From: Mesorhizobium loti
Lineage (GTDB): Bacteria > Pseudomonadota > Alphaproteobacteria > Rhizobiales > Rhizobiaceae
Direction: 5' to 3'
DNA: 64,000 nt
Assembly: GCA_014189435.1 (NCBI GenBank)
Contig: CP050293.1
Location: 3,105,001-3,169,000 of the forward strand
Part shown: positions 40,077-50,338 of the stretch, piece by piece
How positions within the stretch are numbered: position 1 is the first letter of the stretch
How the letters are laid out: each line of letters starts with the position of its first letter
Made by a program: the position numbers and the translations under genes
Notes under the pieces: generated by a model
Told to the model about the DNA's origin: nothing
The model's input: the letters and a program-made list of their open reading frames with translations, nothing else
Databases searched by the model: none

Positions 40077-40994
40077 ATGAGCGTTCAGACCACCGAATAT
40101 GTCGCCTCGGAGATCCGCTCGCCGGCGAGCTTCCTTGCCAGCCGCGTCTTCATCTATGGGGCGCTGGCCTTCTGGGCGTTCATCTGCCTGTTCCCGATCT
40201 ACTGGACGATCACGACCTCCTTCAAGACCGCGGTCGATGTCACGCAGGGCCATCTCATCCCCTTCGTCGACTTCCAGCCGGACTGGAAAGGCTGGCGTTC
40301 GCTCGGCCTGTCGCCGGACTCGATCTTCCAGACCTCGACGGTGCGCGAGGAGTTCCTCAAGCGCTTCATGAATTCGGTGATCACTTCGGTCGGCGCGTCG
40401 AGCCTTGCCATCGTCATCGGCAGCCTCGCCGCCTACGGACTCACCCGCTATCGCTATCATTTCGCCTGGTTCAAGAATGAAGACATCTCGTTCTTCTTCC
40501 TGTCGCAGCTGATCCTGCCGCCGGTGGTGCTGGCGCTGCCCTTCCTGGTGCTCTACCGCGAAGTCGGCCTGCTCGACACGCGCATTGGGCTGATCTTGCT
40601 CTACACGCTGATGGTGCTGCCGATCGTCATCTGGATCATGCGCGACCAGTTCAATTCGATCCCGGTCGAGCTCGAGGAAGCAGCCCTTGTCGACGGGTTG
40701 TCGATCTGGGGCGCCTTCTTCCGCATCGTCATGCCGATCGCGCTGCCGGGCATGGTCGCCGCCTTCATCCTGGCGATGGTGCTGTGCTGGAACGAATATT
40801 TCTTCGCCGCCCTTTTGACCTCGACCGACGCCAAGACCATCCCCGTCATGGTGGCGAGCCAGACCGGCTCGCAAGGCATCAACTGGTGGTCGATGGCGGC
40901 GCTCGCGACAGCGGCGATTGCCCCGCTTGCCGTCATCGGCATCGCACTCGAGCGCTATCTGATCATGGGCATGACCGCGGGAGCGGTGAAGTAG
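40077..40994 (+). CDS. sugar ABC transporter permease (MalG type)
   Basis: A 305-residue CUT1 permease with about six to seven helices; the EAA loop is EEAALVDGLSIWGAFFRIVMP. It forms the channel with the MalF-type subunit. The gene ends with VMVASQTG and a last helix, then a long palindromic repeat follows. Confidence 0.92.
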   Translation: MSVQTTEYVASEIRSPASFLASRVFIYGALAFWAFICLFPIYWTITTSFKTAVDVTQGHLIPFVDFQPDWKGWRSLGLSPDSIFQTSTVREEFLKRFMNSVITSVGASSLAIVIGSLAAYGLTRYRYHFAWFKNEDISFFFLSQLILPPVVLALPFLVLYREVGLLDTRIGLILLYTLMVLPIVIWIMRDQFNSIPVELEEAALVDGLSIWGAFFRIVMPIALPGMVAAFILAMVLCWNEYFFAALLTSTDAKTIPVMVASQTGSQGINWWSMAALATAAIAPLAVIGIALERYLIMGMTAGAVK

Positions 40995-41020
40995 AGCGGG
41001 AGGCGGCAACTCCATCTCTT

Positions 41021-41237
41021 CGTCATCCTAGGGCGGAGCAAGGAGCGACGCGACGCGGCGCAGACCCTAGGATCCATGCCGTGACATCGAAGCGCCGCTA
41101 CGGTGAAGAACTTTGACACCAGCAGAGACCGCTGCGAACCGCTTTTTCCTGCGCTGTAGCGTGCTTTGGCTGCGGTCACGGCATGGATCCTAGAGCTCCG
41201 CGACGTCGCTTCGCTCCTGCTTCGCCCTAGGATGACG
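41021..41237. repeat. about 217-base palindromic element with inverted ends (MITE-like)
   Basis: The ends CGTCATCCTAGGGC and GCCCTAGGATGACG are perfect inverses. A second inner pair is GGATCCATGCCGTGAC and GTCACGGCATGGATCC. No gene is inside. It has the shape of a non-autonomous transposon relic or a rhizobial intergenic mosaic element. Confidence 0.8.
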
Positions 41238-41267
41238 AAAACACTAAAGCACCCGACAATCTCGTAA

Positions 41268-42011
41268 CTAGCGCCCTAGGATCGCTCTCAGGTGGTCCAT
41301 GATCATCGCCACACCCCTCTGCCCGAGCTCGGCCGATGCCTCCTTGGCGCTCGCCGTATACCAGCCGGTATTGTCAGCAAAGTGATTGGCATCGACAGCC
41401 TCCGGGCATAGCGCCAGCATCAGCGAGGTCTCGCCGATGCCGGCATGGTCGAACGGGTACTTGCCGTTCGTGTCGGCCGACATCAGCGGATGCACCTGCA
41501 CCCAGTTGAAGAAGTTTTCACCCGCAGCGTGTCCCGAATAGTAGTCGGCCATCGCCTGAGAGCCCCACCAACCCTCGCCGCGTTCCTTCTCGAGAAAGCG
41601 GAAGATCGCCTGCCGGCCGGCGGTCTTGAAGGCGAGATCGGTCGGCATGCCGGCGGCGAAATTCTCGGTCTGGTGGTGGATGATGGCGTGGATGTTGCGA
41701 AAGCCGATGCGCAGCAGGCTGTAGAACAGCTCCTCGCCGAACGGCGCCAGCGCATTGCCGCCGACCTGCACCGAGCCGCTGCCTTCAGGCGGCGCCACCG
41801 CATAACTCGCGGCACCGTAGTAGAAGGGCGGCAGGATGACGACGTCCCTCTCCTTTTCGAACAGTTCCAGTGTCTTGACGACGGCCAGCGTGTCCATGCC
41901 GACGGCCATGTGCTCGCCATGGTACTCCAGCACGCCAAGCGGCAGCGCGACCGGCCATTTCTCGGCGATCGCCTTGCGGATCTGGTGTGGCAGCATCAGT
42001 TCGTAGCGCAT
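41268..42011 (-). CDS. creatininase-family amidohydrolase
   Basis: A 247-residue protein of the creatininase superfamily. The metal-site blocks are visible: PLGVLEYHGEHMAVGMDT near the N-terminus, and the His and Glu in DHAGIGETSLMLAL. Family members hydrolyse creatinine or related lactams, but some catalyse sugar-phosphate chemistry; the neighbours (sugar ABC genes, SIS protein, AKR) favour a sugar-related role. It is followed in its operon by, or follows, the SIS gene four bases away. Confidence 0.86.
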   Translation of the reverse strand: MRYELMLPHQIRKAIAEKWPVALPLGVLEYHGEHMAVGMDTLAVVKTLELFEKERDVVILPPFYYGAASYAVAPPEGSGSVQVGGNALAPFGEELFYSLLRIGFRNIHAIIHHQTENFAAGMPTDLAFKTAGRQAIFRFLEKERGEGWWGSQAMADYYSGHAAGENFFNWVQVHPLMSADTNGKYPFDHAGIGETSLMLALCPEAVDANHFADNTGWYTASAKEASAELGQRGVAMIMDHLRAILGR

Positions 42012-42014
42012 GAT

Positions 42015-42581
42015 CTATTCCATGTTGGTGTGGCGGGCGCGCATCGCTTCGGGCGACGCGCCGATCAATTCCCTGAGCTTCAGCACCATCACCTCGAACA
42101 GCAGGAACAGCGCGCCTTCGAACACCGAGCCCATCGGCAGCACCGATGTCTTCTGCGCCCCCTGATCGTTGGCCATGGTCTGTGCGGGGATGAGCAGCGT
42201 GAAATCGGCTCGCCGTGCGGCACTGCTTTCGGCCTGGGCGGTCAGCAGCAGGTTGGTCGCACCGGCATCCTGCGCGACCTGCATGAGGGTCAGCACGGTC
42301 GAAGTCTCTCCCGGCCCGGAGCTGATCAGGAAGACATCGCCCGGCCCCAAGGGCGGCGTGGTCATGTCGCCGACCACGGAAACCGGCAGCCCCAAATGGT
42401 AGAGCCGCATGGCAAAACCCTTGACCTGCAAGGCCTCGCGGCCGCAGCCATAGGCGACGATCTGTCGGGCGTCGGCCAGCATCCTGCAGGTGGCGTCGAT
42501 CCGGCTCTCGTCGACGCGCGCCAGCACGCCGCCGAGCTCCTCAAGTGCGATCTCGAACAGGCTTTTGCTCTTGTCGCTCAC
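42015..42581 (-). CDS. SIS-domain sugar-phosphate isomerase (HxlB-like)
   Basis: A 188-residue single SIS domain like 6-phospho-3-hexuloisomerase: YGCGREALQVKGFAMRL, PGDVFLISSGPGETSTV and TLLIPAQT-type beta strands are seen. The GTG at 42581 with CAGGA ahead is chosen over an extended start at 42632. It likely isomerises a sugar phosphate coming from the locus. Exact substrate unknown. Confidence 0.82.
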   Translation of the reverse strand: MSDKSKSLFEIALEELGGVLARVDESRIDATCRMLADARQIVAYGCGREALQVKGFAMRLYHLGLPVSVVGDMTTPPLGPGDVFLISSGPGETSTVLTLMQVAQDAGATNLLLTAQAESSAARRADFTLLIPAQTMANDQGAQKTSVLPMGSVFEGALFLLFEVMVLKLRELIGASPEAMRARHTNME

Positions 42582-42757
42582 CGCGATCCTGCCATGAAAA
42601 ATCACCCTGGGATTTGCCGCTCTTGCTGCCACGAACAGCTTGATTTCGTCATGCTAGCAACCGGGAAAATGCGTGTCCAACGCGCAGCAATGCTTTTGCC
42701 CGACCGTAGGCATGATAGTGTCATGTCAGACAAATCTAGCGAGGCAAACGGCAGGAT

Positions 42758-43780
42758 ATGAAGACACGGCATTTCGACCGCATCGGCAATGGCGGCATCA
42801 GTTTCACCGAGCTCGGCTTCGGCACGGCGCCGCTCGGCAACCTCTATCGTGCCGTCTCGGACGAGGACGCCAACGCCACGCTGGAGGCCGCCTGGGCGAC
42901 CGGCTGCCGCTACTACGACACCGCGCCGCTCTACGGGCTCGGCCTATCGGAAACGCGGCTCAACCCGTTCCTGCGCGGCAAGAGGCGCGACGACTATGTG
43001 CTGTCGAGCAAGGTCGGCCGCATCATGCGCGCCTGCCCGCCGGAAGAGCGTACAGGCATCGGCAAGTTCTTCGACACGCCGTCGCGCCGCGAGGTGTACG
43101 ACTACAGCTATGACGGCGTCATGCGCTCGTTTGAAGCCTCGCTGGAGCGCCTCGGCGTCGACCGCATCGACATCCTCTTCGTGCATGATGTCGACATCTT
43201 CACCCATGGCAGTAAGGAAGCGTCCGACCGGCGTATCGAGGAGTTCATGCGCTCGGGCTATTACGGCTTGCTCTCGCTGCGCGACCAGGGCGTCATCAAG
43301 GCGTTCGGCGGCGGCATCAACGAATGGCAGGTTGCGCAGACGCTGGCCGAGCGCGGCGACTTCGACCTGTTCCTGCTGGCGGGGCGCTATACGCTGCTGG
43401 AACAGGAGGCGCTGACATCCTTCCTGCCGCTCTGCCAGGCACGCGGCATCGGCATCGTTCTCGGCGGCCCTTACAATTCCGGCATCCTCGCAACAGGGCC
43501 GAAGCCGGGCGCCTACTACAACTATTCCGAAGCGCCGAAGGACATCCTCGACCAGGTCGCCGGCATCGAGAGCGTCTGCAAGGGCCATGGCATCAGGCTG
43601 ATCGAGGCCGCCCTGCAATTCCCGCTGCTGCACCCGTCGGTCGTCTCGGTGATCCCCGGCGGCCAGCGGCCGAGCGAAGTCGAGAGCAACCGCTCGCTGC
43701 TCGATGCGAAACTGCCCGCGGCGCTTTGGGCCGATCTCAAGAAGCAAGGCCTTATGCGCGCCGAGGCGCCGACCGCATAA
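42758..43780 (+). CDS. aldo/keto reductase (aldose 1-dehydrogenase type)
   Basis: A 340-residue TIM-barrel oxidoreductase. The catalytic Asp and Tyr are in YYDTAPLYGLG, Lys in VLSSKVG, and His in ILFVHDVD. It resembles D-threo-aldose 1-dehydrogenase/L-fucose dehydrogenase proteins, which fits the FucU-type mutarotase in the same locus. It is transcribed divergently from the SIS and creatininase genes. Confidence 0.87.
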   Translation: MKTRHFDRIGNGGISFTELGFGTAPLGNLYRAVSDEDANATLEAAWATGCRYYDTAPLYGLGLSETRLNPFLRGKRRDDYVLSSKVGRIMRACPPEERTGIGKFFDTPSRREVYDYSYDGVMRSFEASLERLGVDRIDILFVHDVDIFTHGSKEASDRRIEEFMRSGYYGLLSLRDQGVIKAFGGGINEWQVAQTLAERGDFDLFLLAGRYTLLEQEALTSFLPLCQARGIGIVLGGPYNSGILATGPKPGAYYNYSEAPKDILDQVAGIESVCKGHGIRLIEAALQFPLLHPSVVSVIPGGQRPSEVESNRSLLDAKLPAALWADLKKQGLMRAEAPTA

Positions 43781-43818
43781 GCCGGCCGCCATTCGCGCCG
43801 GCGTCGGGCACAAAAATG

Positions 43819-43842
43819 AAAAGCCGGGCAAGCCCGGCTTTT
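43819..43842. terminator. bidirectional terminator, first copy
   Basis: AAAAGCCGGGC AA GCCCGGCTTTT, a perfect palindrome with T runs on both strands, in the convergent gap between the AKR gene and hupB. Confidence 0.9.
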
Positions 43843-43876
43843 CTGGTCGTGTGTACCTGCATAGGTCACGAAAATG

Positions 43877-43900
43877 AAAAGCCGGGCAAGCCCGGCTTTT
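43877..43900. terminator. bidirectional terminator, second copy
   Basis: The same AAAAGCCGGGC AA GCCCGGCTTTT palindrome, 58 bases on. The bases around it (GAAAATG before, CTGGTC after) also repeat, so the terminator looks tandemly duplicated. Confidence 0.9.
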
Positions 43901-43925
43901 CTGGTCTCTGAAAAGAAAAAGGCGC

Positions 43926-44198
43926 TTAGTTGACTGCGTCCTTGAGGCCTTTGCCGGCCGAGAACTTCGGCACGGTGCGTGCCGGGATCTTCACTTCGGC
44001 GCCGGTCTGAGGATTGCGGCCGGTCGACGCCGCACGCTTTGACACGGTGAAATTGCCAAAGCCGACAAGCCGGACATCGCCGCCCTTCTTCAGTTCGCCG
44101 GTGATCACGGAAAATACCGCATCGACCGCCGACTGCGCGTCACCCTTCGAAATGCTCGCGGCGTCGGCGACAGCGGACACCAGTTCGTTCTTGTTCAT
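43926..44198 (-). CDS. hupB: DNA-binding protein HU
   Basis: A 90-residue nucleoid protein with the full HU pattern: MNKNELVSAVADAA, GKK-type core GGDVRLVGFGNFTVSKR and the GRNPQTGAEVKIPA DNA-binding arm ending in KFSAGKGLKDAVN. GGAAGGG precedes the ATG. It lies next to lon, as in many rhizobia; its terminator is the tandem palindrome downstream. Confidence 0.96.
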   Translation of the reverse strand: MNKNELVSAVADAASISKGDAQSAVDAVFSVITGELKKGGDVRLVGFGNFTVSKRAASTGRNPQTGAEVKIPARTVPKFSAGKGLKDAVN

Positions 44199-44305
44199 AA
44201 AAATTCCCTTCCATGAGAACACCGGAACTAACGACTCATCCGGCAGGAAACGGACTTTAGAAAGAAGCGTTCCCGCAACCAAGTCGAAAAGGCAGGAAAA
44301 AGACG

Positions 44306-44331
44306 GAAAAAGCCCGGAATTCCGGGGTTTT
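44306..44331. repeat. palindrome between hupB and lon
   Basis: AAAAAGCCCGGAATTCCGGGGTTTTT pairs with itself except one mismatch (cited as 5' AAAAAGCCCGGAA and 3' TTCCGGGGTTTTT halves). It could act as a terminator for either strand. Confidence 0.5.
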
Positions 44332-44334
44332 TCA

Positions 44335-44366
44335 CATGAAAAAAGCCGGGCGCTGGGCCCGGCTCT
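44335..44366 (-). terminator. terminator downstream of lon
   Basis: On the minus strand GCCGGGC, loop, GCCCGGC followed by TTTTTT. It lies about 130 bases after the lon stop codon. Confidence 0.75.
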
Positions 44367-44407
44367 CTGTTTGTGCACTGCAACCTTGGCGAAAACCGCC
44401 GCATGGC

Positions 44408-44500
44408 CCCGAAAACCGTGCTCGGTTTTCGGAAAGGATCATGCGCAAGTCCAAAGCGTTAGAGCGTCTTTTGCGCGTCCAGGTGGACGCACGGCGCTCT
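44408..44500. repeat. intergenic repeat with inverted GCGTTAGAGCG/CGCTCTAATGC arms
   Basis: CGAAAACCGTGCTCGGTTTTCG is a small hairpin (shown as CGAAAACC and GGTTTTCG arms), followed by AAAGCGTTAGAGCGTC and, inverted, GGCGCTCTAATGCG. It resembles repeats often seen beside rhizobial genes. The end touches the lon stop region. Confidence 0.5.
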
Positions 44501-46910
44501 AATGCGCCAGCGTCTTTCCGGCATCGTCCGTGGTGTCGGTCGAGGCCGGAGGATTGACAGGTTCGACCCATTCGATCGGCTCCGGCATACGCACCAATGC
44601 ATGGCGCAACACCTCACCGACCCGTGCGACCGGAATGATCTCCATGCCGTTCTTCACGTTGTCCGGAATCTCCGCCAGGTCCTTGGCGTTGTCTTCCGGG
44701 ATCAGCACCTTCTTGATGCCGCCGCGCAATGCGGCAAGCAGCTTCTCCTTCAGGCCGCCGATCGGCAGCACCCTGCCGCGCAGCGTGATCTCGCCGGTCA
44801 TCGCCACATCCGCCTTGACCGGAATGCCGGTCAGCACGGAGACGATTGCGGTGGCCATCGCGACGCCAGCCGACGGTCCGTCCTTGGGCGTAGCACCTTC
44901 CGGCACGTGCACGTGGATGTCGCGCTTGTCGAACAGCGGCGGCTCGATGCCGAAATCGACGGCGCGCGAGCGGACATAGGAGGCCGCCGCCGAAATCGAT
45001 TCCTTCATCACGTCGCGCAAATTGCCGGTCACCGTCATGCGGCCCTTGCCGGGCATCATGACGCCTTCGACCGTCAGCAGCTCGCCGCCGACTTCCGTCC
45101 AGGCGAGCCCGGTGACGACACCGACCTGATCGTCAGCCTCGACCTGACCGAAGCGGAAGCGCTCAACACCGAGGTAATCGGCGAGGTTCGCCGCCGTGAT
45201 GTTCACCGTCTTCTTCTTCGTCTTCAGGATCTCGGTCACCGCCTTGCGCCCGAGCTTCATCAGCTCGCGCTCCAGGCTCCTGACGCCCGCTTCACGGGTG
45301 TAGGTCTGAACGATGGCGCGGATCGCGTCCTCACCGACGGAAAACTCCTTCGGCTGCAGCGCGTGATCGCGGATCACCTTCGGCATCAGGTGCCGCTTGG
45401 CGATCTCGATCTTCTCGTCCTCGGTATAGCCGGCGATACGGATGATCTCCATGCGGTCCATCAAGGGCGCCGGGATGTTCAGCGTATTCGCCGTCGTCAC
45501 GAACATCACGCTCGACAGATCATATTCGACCTCGAGGTAGTGGTCCATGAACGTCGAGTTCTGTTCGGGATCGAGCACCTCGAGCAACGCCGACGACGGA
45601 TCGCCACGGAAGTCCTGGCCCATCTTGTCGATCTCGTCGAGCAGGAAGAGCGGGTTGGACTTCTTAGCCTTCTTCATCGACTGGATGACCTTGCCGGGCA
45701 TCGAGCCGATATAGGTGCGGCGGTGGCCACGGATCTCGGCCTCGTCACGCACGCCGCCCAGCGCCATGCGGATGAACTCGCGTCCAGTCGCCTTGGCGAT
45801 CGACTTGCCGAGCGAGGTCTTGCCGACGCCCGGAGGTCCGACGAGGCACAGGATCGGCCCCTTCAGCTTCTTCTGGCGGCTTTGCACGGCGAGATACTCG
45901 ACGATGCGCTCCTTGACCTTGTCGAGGCCGAAATGATCGGTATCGAGCACGTTCTGCGCGAAAGCCAGGTCCTGCTTGACCTTGGAATTCTTGCCCCACG
46001 GGATCGAGAGGATCCAGTCGAGATAGTTGCGCACGACGGTCGATTCAGCCGACATCGGCGACATCGTCCTGAGCTTCTTCAATTCGGCTTCCGCCTTTTC
46101 GCGGGCTTCCTTGGAGAGCTTGGTTTTCTTGATGCGCGCTTCGATCTCGGCGGCTTCGTCGCGGCCGTCCTCGCCCTCGCCGAGCTCCTTCTGGATCGCC
46201 TTCATCTGCTCGTTGAGGTAGTATTCGCGCTGCGTCTTCTCCATCTGGCGCTTGACGCGCGAGCGGATGCGCTTCTCCACCTGCAGGACGGAGATTTCGG
46301 CTTCCATGAAGCCCATCGCCTTTTCCAGCCGCTCCTTTACCGAGAGCGTGGCCAGCATTTCCTGCTTTTCAGGGATCTTGATGGCGAGATGCGAGGCGAC
46401 CGTGTCGGCGAGCTTGGAGTAGTCGTCGATCTGGCTGGCGGCACCCACCACTTCGGGCGAGATCTTCTTGTTCAGCTTAACGTAGTTCTCGAAGTCGGTG
46501 ACGACCGAACGAGCCAGCGCCTCGACCTCGACCTCCTCCTCTTCCGGCTCGACCAGCGCCGCGGCGCGAGCCTCGTGGAAGTCGGGACGGTCGGTGAACG
46601 CGACGATTTTCGCGCGCGAGGCGCCCTCGACCAGAACCTTGACGGTGCCGTCGGGCAGCTTCAGCAATTGCAGCACATTGGCGAGCGTGCCGATGTCAAA
46701 GATGGCATCGGGCTCGGGATCGTCGTCGGCGGCATTCATCTGGGTGGCAAGCAGGATCTGCTTTTCCTGACCCATCACCTCTTCCAGCGCCTTGATCGAC
46801 TTCTCACGCCCGACGAAGAGCGGAACGATCATGTGCGGGAACACCACGATGTCGCGCAGTGGGAGGACTGCGAAGACGCCGTCGCTGGGTGCCTTGGATA
46901 CTTTGGCCAT
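44499..46910 (-). CDS. lon: ATP-dependent protease Lon
   Basis: An 803-residue serine protease of the quality-control network. The N-terminal LAN domain is present, Walker A is [20 protein letters not shown], Walker [11 protein letters not shown], and the Ser-Lys dyad is in [16 protein letters not shown] and [15 protein letters not shown]. The ATG at 46910 gives [11 protein letters not shown], the normal start; 46925 is rejected. The order hupB-lon-clpX-clpP is typical of the group. Confidence 0.98.
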   Translation of the reverse strand: MAKVSKAPSDGVFAVLPLRDIVVFPHMIVPLFVGREKSIKALEEVMGQEKQILLATQMNAADDDPEPDAIFDIGTLANVLQLLKLPDGTVKVLVEGASRAKIVAFTDRPDFHEARAAALVEPEEEEVEVEALARSVVTDFENYVKLNKKISPEVVGAASQIDDYSKLADTVASHLAIKIPEKQEMLATLSVKERLEKAMGFMEAEISVLQVEKRIRSRVKRQMEKTQREYYLNEQMKAIQKELGEGEDGRDEAAEIEARIKKTKLSKEAREKAEAELKKLRTMSPMSAESTVVRNYLDWILSIPWGKNSKVKQDLAFAQNVLDTDHFGLDKVKERIVEYLAVQSRQKKLKGPILCLVGPPGVGKTSLGKSIAKATGREFIRMALGGVRDEAEIRGHRRTYIGSMPGKVIQSMKKAKKSNPLFLLDEIDKMGQDFRGDPSSALLEVLDPEQNSTFMDHYLEVEYDLSSVMFVTTANTLNIPAPLMDRMEIIRIAGYTEDEKIEIAKRHLMPKVIRDHALQPKEFSVGEDAIRAIVQTYTREAGVRSLERELMKLGRKAVTEILKTKKKTVNITAANLADYLGVERFRFGQVEADDQVGVVTGLAWTEVGGELLTVEGVMMPGKGRMTVTGNLRDVMKESISAAASYVRSRAVDFGIEPPLFDKRDIHVHVPEGATPKDGPSAGVAMATAIVSVLTGIPVKADVAMTGEITLRGRVLPIGGLKEKLLAALRGGIKKVLIPEDNAKDLAEIPDNVKNGMEIIPVARVGEVLRHALVRMPEPIEWVEPVNPPASTDTTDDAGKTLAH

Positions 46911-47216
46911 TGTCCAACCTTTCATGTCGCGGCCGCCAATCAGCCAACCGCGAATCTTATATTAACGACCGGGGATCGTTCCGCCTACCACCGTTTGTGA
47001 CGGGAGTTTTACAGCACAGAAATCGGGCACCTCGGCCTTCTCCAATTAGTTGGATGCACGATCCACAAAGATCAAGGGGCGAGCACAAATCCGCACCTCC
47101 AACTTGCCCTGAAGTGACACATTTGCGACGCCAACACCGGGCGCGCCCGCAAAACCCCGGGCGACAGCAAAACGGCGCCTTGCGGCGCCGTTTCAGAATT
47201 TCGCTGCGGGCTCATG
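46911..47216. other. gap between lon and clpX
   Basis: 306 bases with no gene. It holds the clpX terminator (47170-47193) and, by position, the lon promoter. No other structure recognised. Confidence 0.6.
47170..47197 (-). terminator. clpX terminator
   Basis: AAACGGCGCC, loop TTGC, GGCGCCGTTT; read on the minus strand the stem is followed by TTTTGC. Located about 25 bases past the clpX stop codon. Confidence 0.8.
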
Positions 47217-48491
47217 TCAGGCGCTGACATTGCCCTTCTTTTCCTTTTGCTCGGAGTAGATGTAGAGCGGCCGGGCGCTGCCGGTCACCACCTCCTCCGA
47301 AATCACCACTTCGCGCACGCCTTCGAGTGCGGGAAGCTCGAACATCGTGTCGAGCAGGATCGCTTCCATGATCGAACGCAGGCCGCGCGCGCCGGTCTTG
47401 CGCTCGATGGCGCGCTTGGCGATGGCCGACAGGGCGTTCTCGTGGAAGGTCAGGTCGACATTCTCCATCTCGAACAGCCGCTGATACTGCTTGACCAGCG
47501 CGTTCTTCGGCTCGGTCAGGATCTGGATCAGCGCCGGCTCGTCGAGGTCTTCCAGCGTCGCCAGAACCGGCAGACGGCCGACAAACTCGGGGATAAGACC
47601 GAACTTCAACAGATCCTCCGGCTCGACCAGGCGGAAGACATCGCCAGTGCGGCGATCCTCGGGCGAAGCGACGATGGCGCCGAAGCCGATCGAGGTCTTG
47701 CGGCCGCGATCCGAGATGATCTTGTCCAACCCGGCGAAGGCGCCGCCGCAGATGAACAGGATGTTGGCGGTGTCGACCTGCAGGAATTCCTGCTGCGGAT
47801 GCTTCCTGCCGCCCTGCGGCGGCACGGAGGCGACGGTGCCTTCCATGATCTTCAGCAGCGCCTGCTGCACGCCCTCGCCCGACACGTCACGGGTGATCGA
47901 GGGATTGTCCGACTTGCGCGAAATCTTGTCGATTTCGTCGATGTAGACGATGCCGCGCTGGGCCCGCTCGACATTGTAGTCGGCCGACTGCAGCAGCTTC
48001 AGGATGATGTTTTCGACGTCCTCGCCGACATAGCCGGCTTCGGTCAGCGTCGTGGCATCAGCCATGGTGAAGGGCACGTCGATGATGCGGGCCAGCGTCT
48101 GCGCAAGCAGCGTCTTGCCGCAACCGGTCGGGCCGATCAAAAGGATGTTGGACTTCGCCAGCTCGACATCGTTGTTCTTGCCGGCATGCGCGAGGCGCTT
48201 GTAGTGGTTGTGGACCGCCACCGACAGCACGCGCTTGGCGTAGGGCTGGCCGATGACGTAGTCGTCGAGAACCTTGAGTATCTCCTGCGGTGTCGGCACG
48301 CCCTCGCGCGACTTCACCATCGAGGTCTTGTTCTCCTCACGGATGATGTCCATGCAGAGTTCGACGCACTCGTCGCAGATGAAGACCGTCGGACCGGCGA
48401 TCAGCTTGCGCACCTCGTGCTGGCTTTTGCCGCAAAACGAGCAGTAAAGCGTGTTCTTGGAATCGCCGCTGTTGTTGCCGACCTTGCTCAT
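47217..48491 (-). CDS. clpX: ATP-dependent Clp protease ATP-binding subunit ClpX
   Basis: A 424-residue AAA+ unfoldase that feeds substrates to ClpP. The N-terminal zinc finger has CSFCGKSQ and CDECVELC, Walker A is [15 protein letters not shown] and Walker [11 protein letters not shown]. The ATG at 48491 is preferred over 48497 by spacing from AAGGA. It follows clpP on the minus strand by about 300 bases, so the two may have separate promoters. Confidence 0.97.
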   Translation of the reverse strand: MSKVGNNSGDSKNTLYCSFCGKSQHEVRKLIAGPTVFICDECVELCMDIIREENKTSMVKSREGVPTPQEILKVLDDYVIGQPYAKRVLSVAVHNHYKRLAHAGKNNDVELAKSNILLIGPTGCGKTLLAQTLARIIDVPFTMADATTLTEAGYVGEDVENIILKLLQSADYNVERAQRGIVYIDEIDKISRKSDNPSITRDVSGEGVQQALLKIMEGTVASVPPQGGRKHPQQEFLQVDTANILFICGGAFAGLDKIISDRGRKTSIGFGAIVASPEDRRTGDVFRLVEPEDLLKFGLIPEFVGRLPVLATLEDLDEPALIQILTEPKNALVKQYQRLFEMENVDLTFHENALSAIAKRAIERKTGARGLRSIMEAILLDTMFELPALEGVREVVISEEVVTGSARPLYIYSEQKEKKGNVSA

Positions 48492-48788
48492 TTTCATGTC
48501 CTTTCATGGCCGCCCGCCGATGGTCTGGCTGAAAGGGCGCATACTCTATCTATCGCGGGAATCCGCCGCCGCCAGTGTGTCCCGGCTCCCGCAACGCATT
48601 CCGTACGAAACACAAATCAGAAAACGTGGCAATGATTCGCGACAACCCCGCATAAAGCTAAGCCGCCGAAACTCAACATAGCCTTAACGTAGGCAATCCT
48701 GTCCCCCGAGGGAACAGCCAATTGTGGCCGAAATGCCGCAAGACGCCCCAAAAGCGCGTGATGCCGCCAGCCAACTGCCAATAAGCCC

Positions 48789-49418
48789 TTATGCCACGGC
48801 GCCTTCAGGCGGCTCACGCGACGAAATGACCTTGTCGATGAGGCCGAAATCCTTGGCTTCGTCGGCGGTCATGAAATGGTCGCGGTCGAGCGTCCTTTCG
48901 ATCTCTTCGTAGCTCTTGCCGGTGTGCTTGACGTAGACCTCGTTGAGGCGGCGCTTCAGCTTGACGATATCCATGGCGTGGCGCTCGATGTCGGACGCCT
49001 GGCCCTGGAAGCCGCCGGAAGGCTGGTGAACCATAATGCGGGCGTTCGGCGTGGCAAAGCGCATGTCCTTGTGGCCGGCGGTCAGGAGCAGCGAGCCCAT
49101 CGAGGCCGCCTGGCCGATGCAGAGCGTCGAGACGGCCGGCTTGATGAACTGCATGGTGTCGTAGATCGCCATGCCGGAGGTCACGACGCCGCCCGGGGAA
49201 TTGATGTAGAGATTGATTTCCTTCTTCGGATTCTCGGCTTCCAGGAAGAGCAGCTGCGCGCAGACCAGTGTCGCCATGCCGTCCTCGACCGGACCGGTGA
49301 TGAAAATGATGCGCTCCTTGAGGAGACGCGAGAAAATGTCGTAGGCCCGCTCGCCACGATTGGTCTGTTCGACCACCATCGGAACGAGGTTCATGTAGGT
49401 TTCGACGGGGTTCTTCAT
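48789..49418 (-). CDS. clpP: ATP-dependent Clp protease proteolytic subunit ClpP
   Basis: A 209-residue serine protease subunit. The catalytic Ser is in [11 protein letters not shown], His in [12 protein letters not shown] and Asp in the following helix region ([11 protein letters not shown]). Length and start ([18 protein letters not shown]) match the family. Works with ClpX, encoded downstream. Confidence 0.97.
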   Translation of the reverse strand: MKNPVETYMNLVPMVVEQTNRGERAYDIFSRLLKERIIFITGPVEDGMATLVCAQLLFLEAENPKKEINLYINSPGGVVTSGMAIYDTMQFIKPAVSTLCIGQAASMGSLLLTAGHKDMRFATPNARIMVHQPSGGFQGQASDIERHAMDIVKLKRRLNEVYVKHTGKSYEEIERTLDRDHFMTADEAKDFGLIDKVISSREPPEGAVA

Positions 49419-49747
49419 CAGATATCTCTTATCTCGCGGTGGGATTCCGGCGCCGGGAATGCTGGCAGATCGGGCAGAATCGGTTCTGGATCGTTCTTCC
49501 GTAAATAGGATGCCGGCTCATCCTTGTGCAAGGCCGACCCCTCCTAGCCATCTGGGTAAGTCGAATCAAGGTTACATTTCACGGGATTCATCGACCTGTG
49601 CCGTGATCGTTCGGCGGTGTCGTCACCATCGTAGCAATTTCTTAACCGCATCGCTTAACGAAATGCGCCGAAACCGCTTTTCTCCGAGGCGGCTTCCCCT
49701 ACAATTCAGCGTTGAACTTATGCCTAGAGTTCAACAGGGGGAGTGTC
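49419..49747. other. gap between clpP and a hypothetical gene
   Basis: 329 bases shared by two divergent genes. It holds TTAACCGCATCGCTTAACG, in which two TTAA blocks are nine bases apart, near but not equal to a CtrA site. No other structure seen. Confidence 0.5.
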
Positions 49748-50338
49748 ATGTCTGGGAAAACCGCATGCTTCACCATTGCCGGGCTGACCATGCTCGGCAC
49801 GATCTCGCAGACGGCGGCCGGCGGCCGCGCCGTCGAATGCTATGAACCCGTCCGAACGCCGGCGATCTATGACACCGTCTATGAAGACGTGATGGTCAGT
49901 CCGCCCGGCCAGCAGGTCGATTATGTTGCCCCTATCTACGGCACCCGCGAACGCGTGGTGATGACCGTTCCGGCACAGGTGACCTACGAGGTCGTGCCGG
50001 CCGTCACCCGCACCGTCTACCGGACGGTCCGGGTCGATGGCGGCGGCTATTCCTGGGAATGGCGTGTCATCCACGGCCGCAAGGTGTTGTGCAAGATCTG
50101 GCACAGAGCGCGCTATGAGCGCGTCGCCGAAACCGTGGTGATCCAGCCAGAACGCACGCGCCGTGTCGTCATTCCCGCACAGTATGACAGCATCGCCGAG
50201 GAGGTACTGGTGCAGCCGGAACAAAGACGCATCATCGATGTTCCCGCCTCTTACCAGACCGTCGCGCGCCGCGTGCTGGTCCGCGAAGGGTCTTCGGGCT
50301 GGCGGCGCGTGCATATTCCGAGGCACTGTCAGGATTAG
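49748..50338 (+). CDS. secreted hypothetical protein with repeated Val-Tyr strands
   Basis: A 196-residue product with a signal sequence (FTIAGLTMLGTISQTAAG). The mature part repeats short beta-strand-like units, such as PAIYDTVYEDVMVSPPG, PAVTRTVYRTVRV, PAQYDSIAEEVLVQPEQ and PASYQTVARRVLVREG, at roughly 25-35 residue spacing. Proteins with such PAxYxTVxxxVxVxP repeats are common in rhizobia but unassigned. The ATG at 49748 follows AGGGGGAGTGTC. Confidence 0.7.
   Translation: MSGKTACFTIAGLTMLGTISQTAAGGRAVECYEPVRTPAIYDTVYEDVMVSPPGQQVDYVAPIYGTRERVVMTVPAQVTYEVVPAVTRTVYRTVRVDGGGYSWEWRVIHGRKVLCKIWHRARYERVAETVVIQPERTRRVVIPAQYDSIAEEVLVQPEQRRIIDVPASYQTVARRVLVREGSSGWRRVHIPRHCQD

Noticed and set aside
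49640..49668. CtrA box
   Set aside because: Two TTAA blocks are nine bases apart; the consensus spacing is seven.
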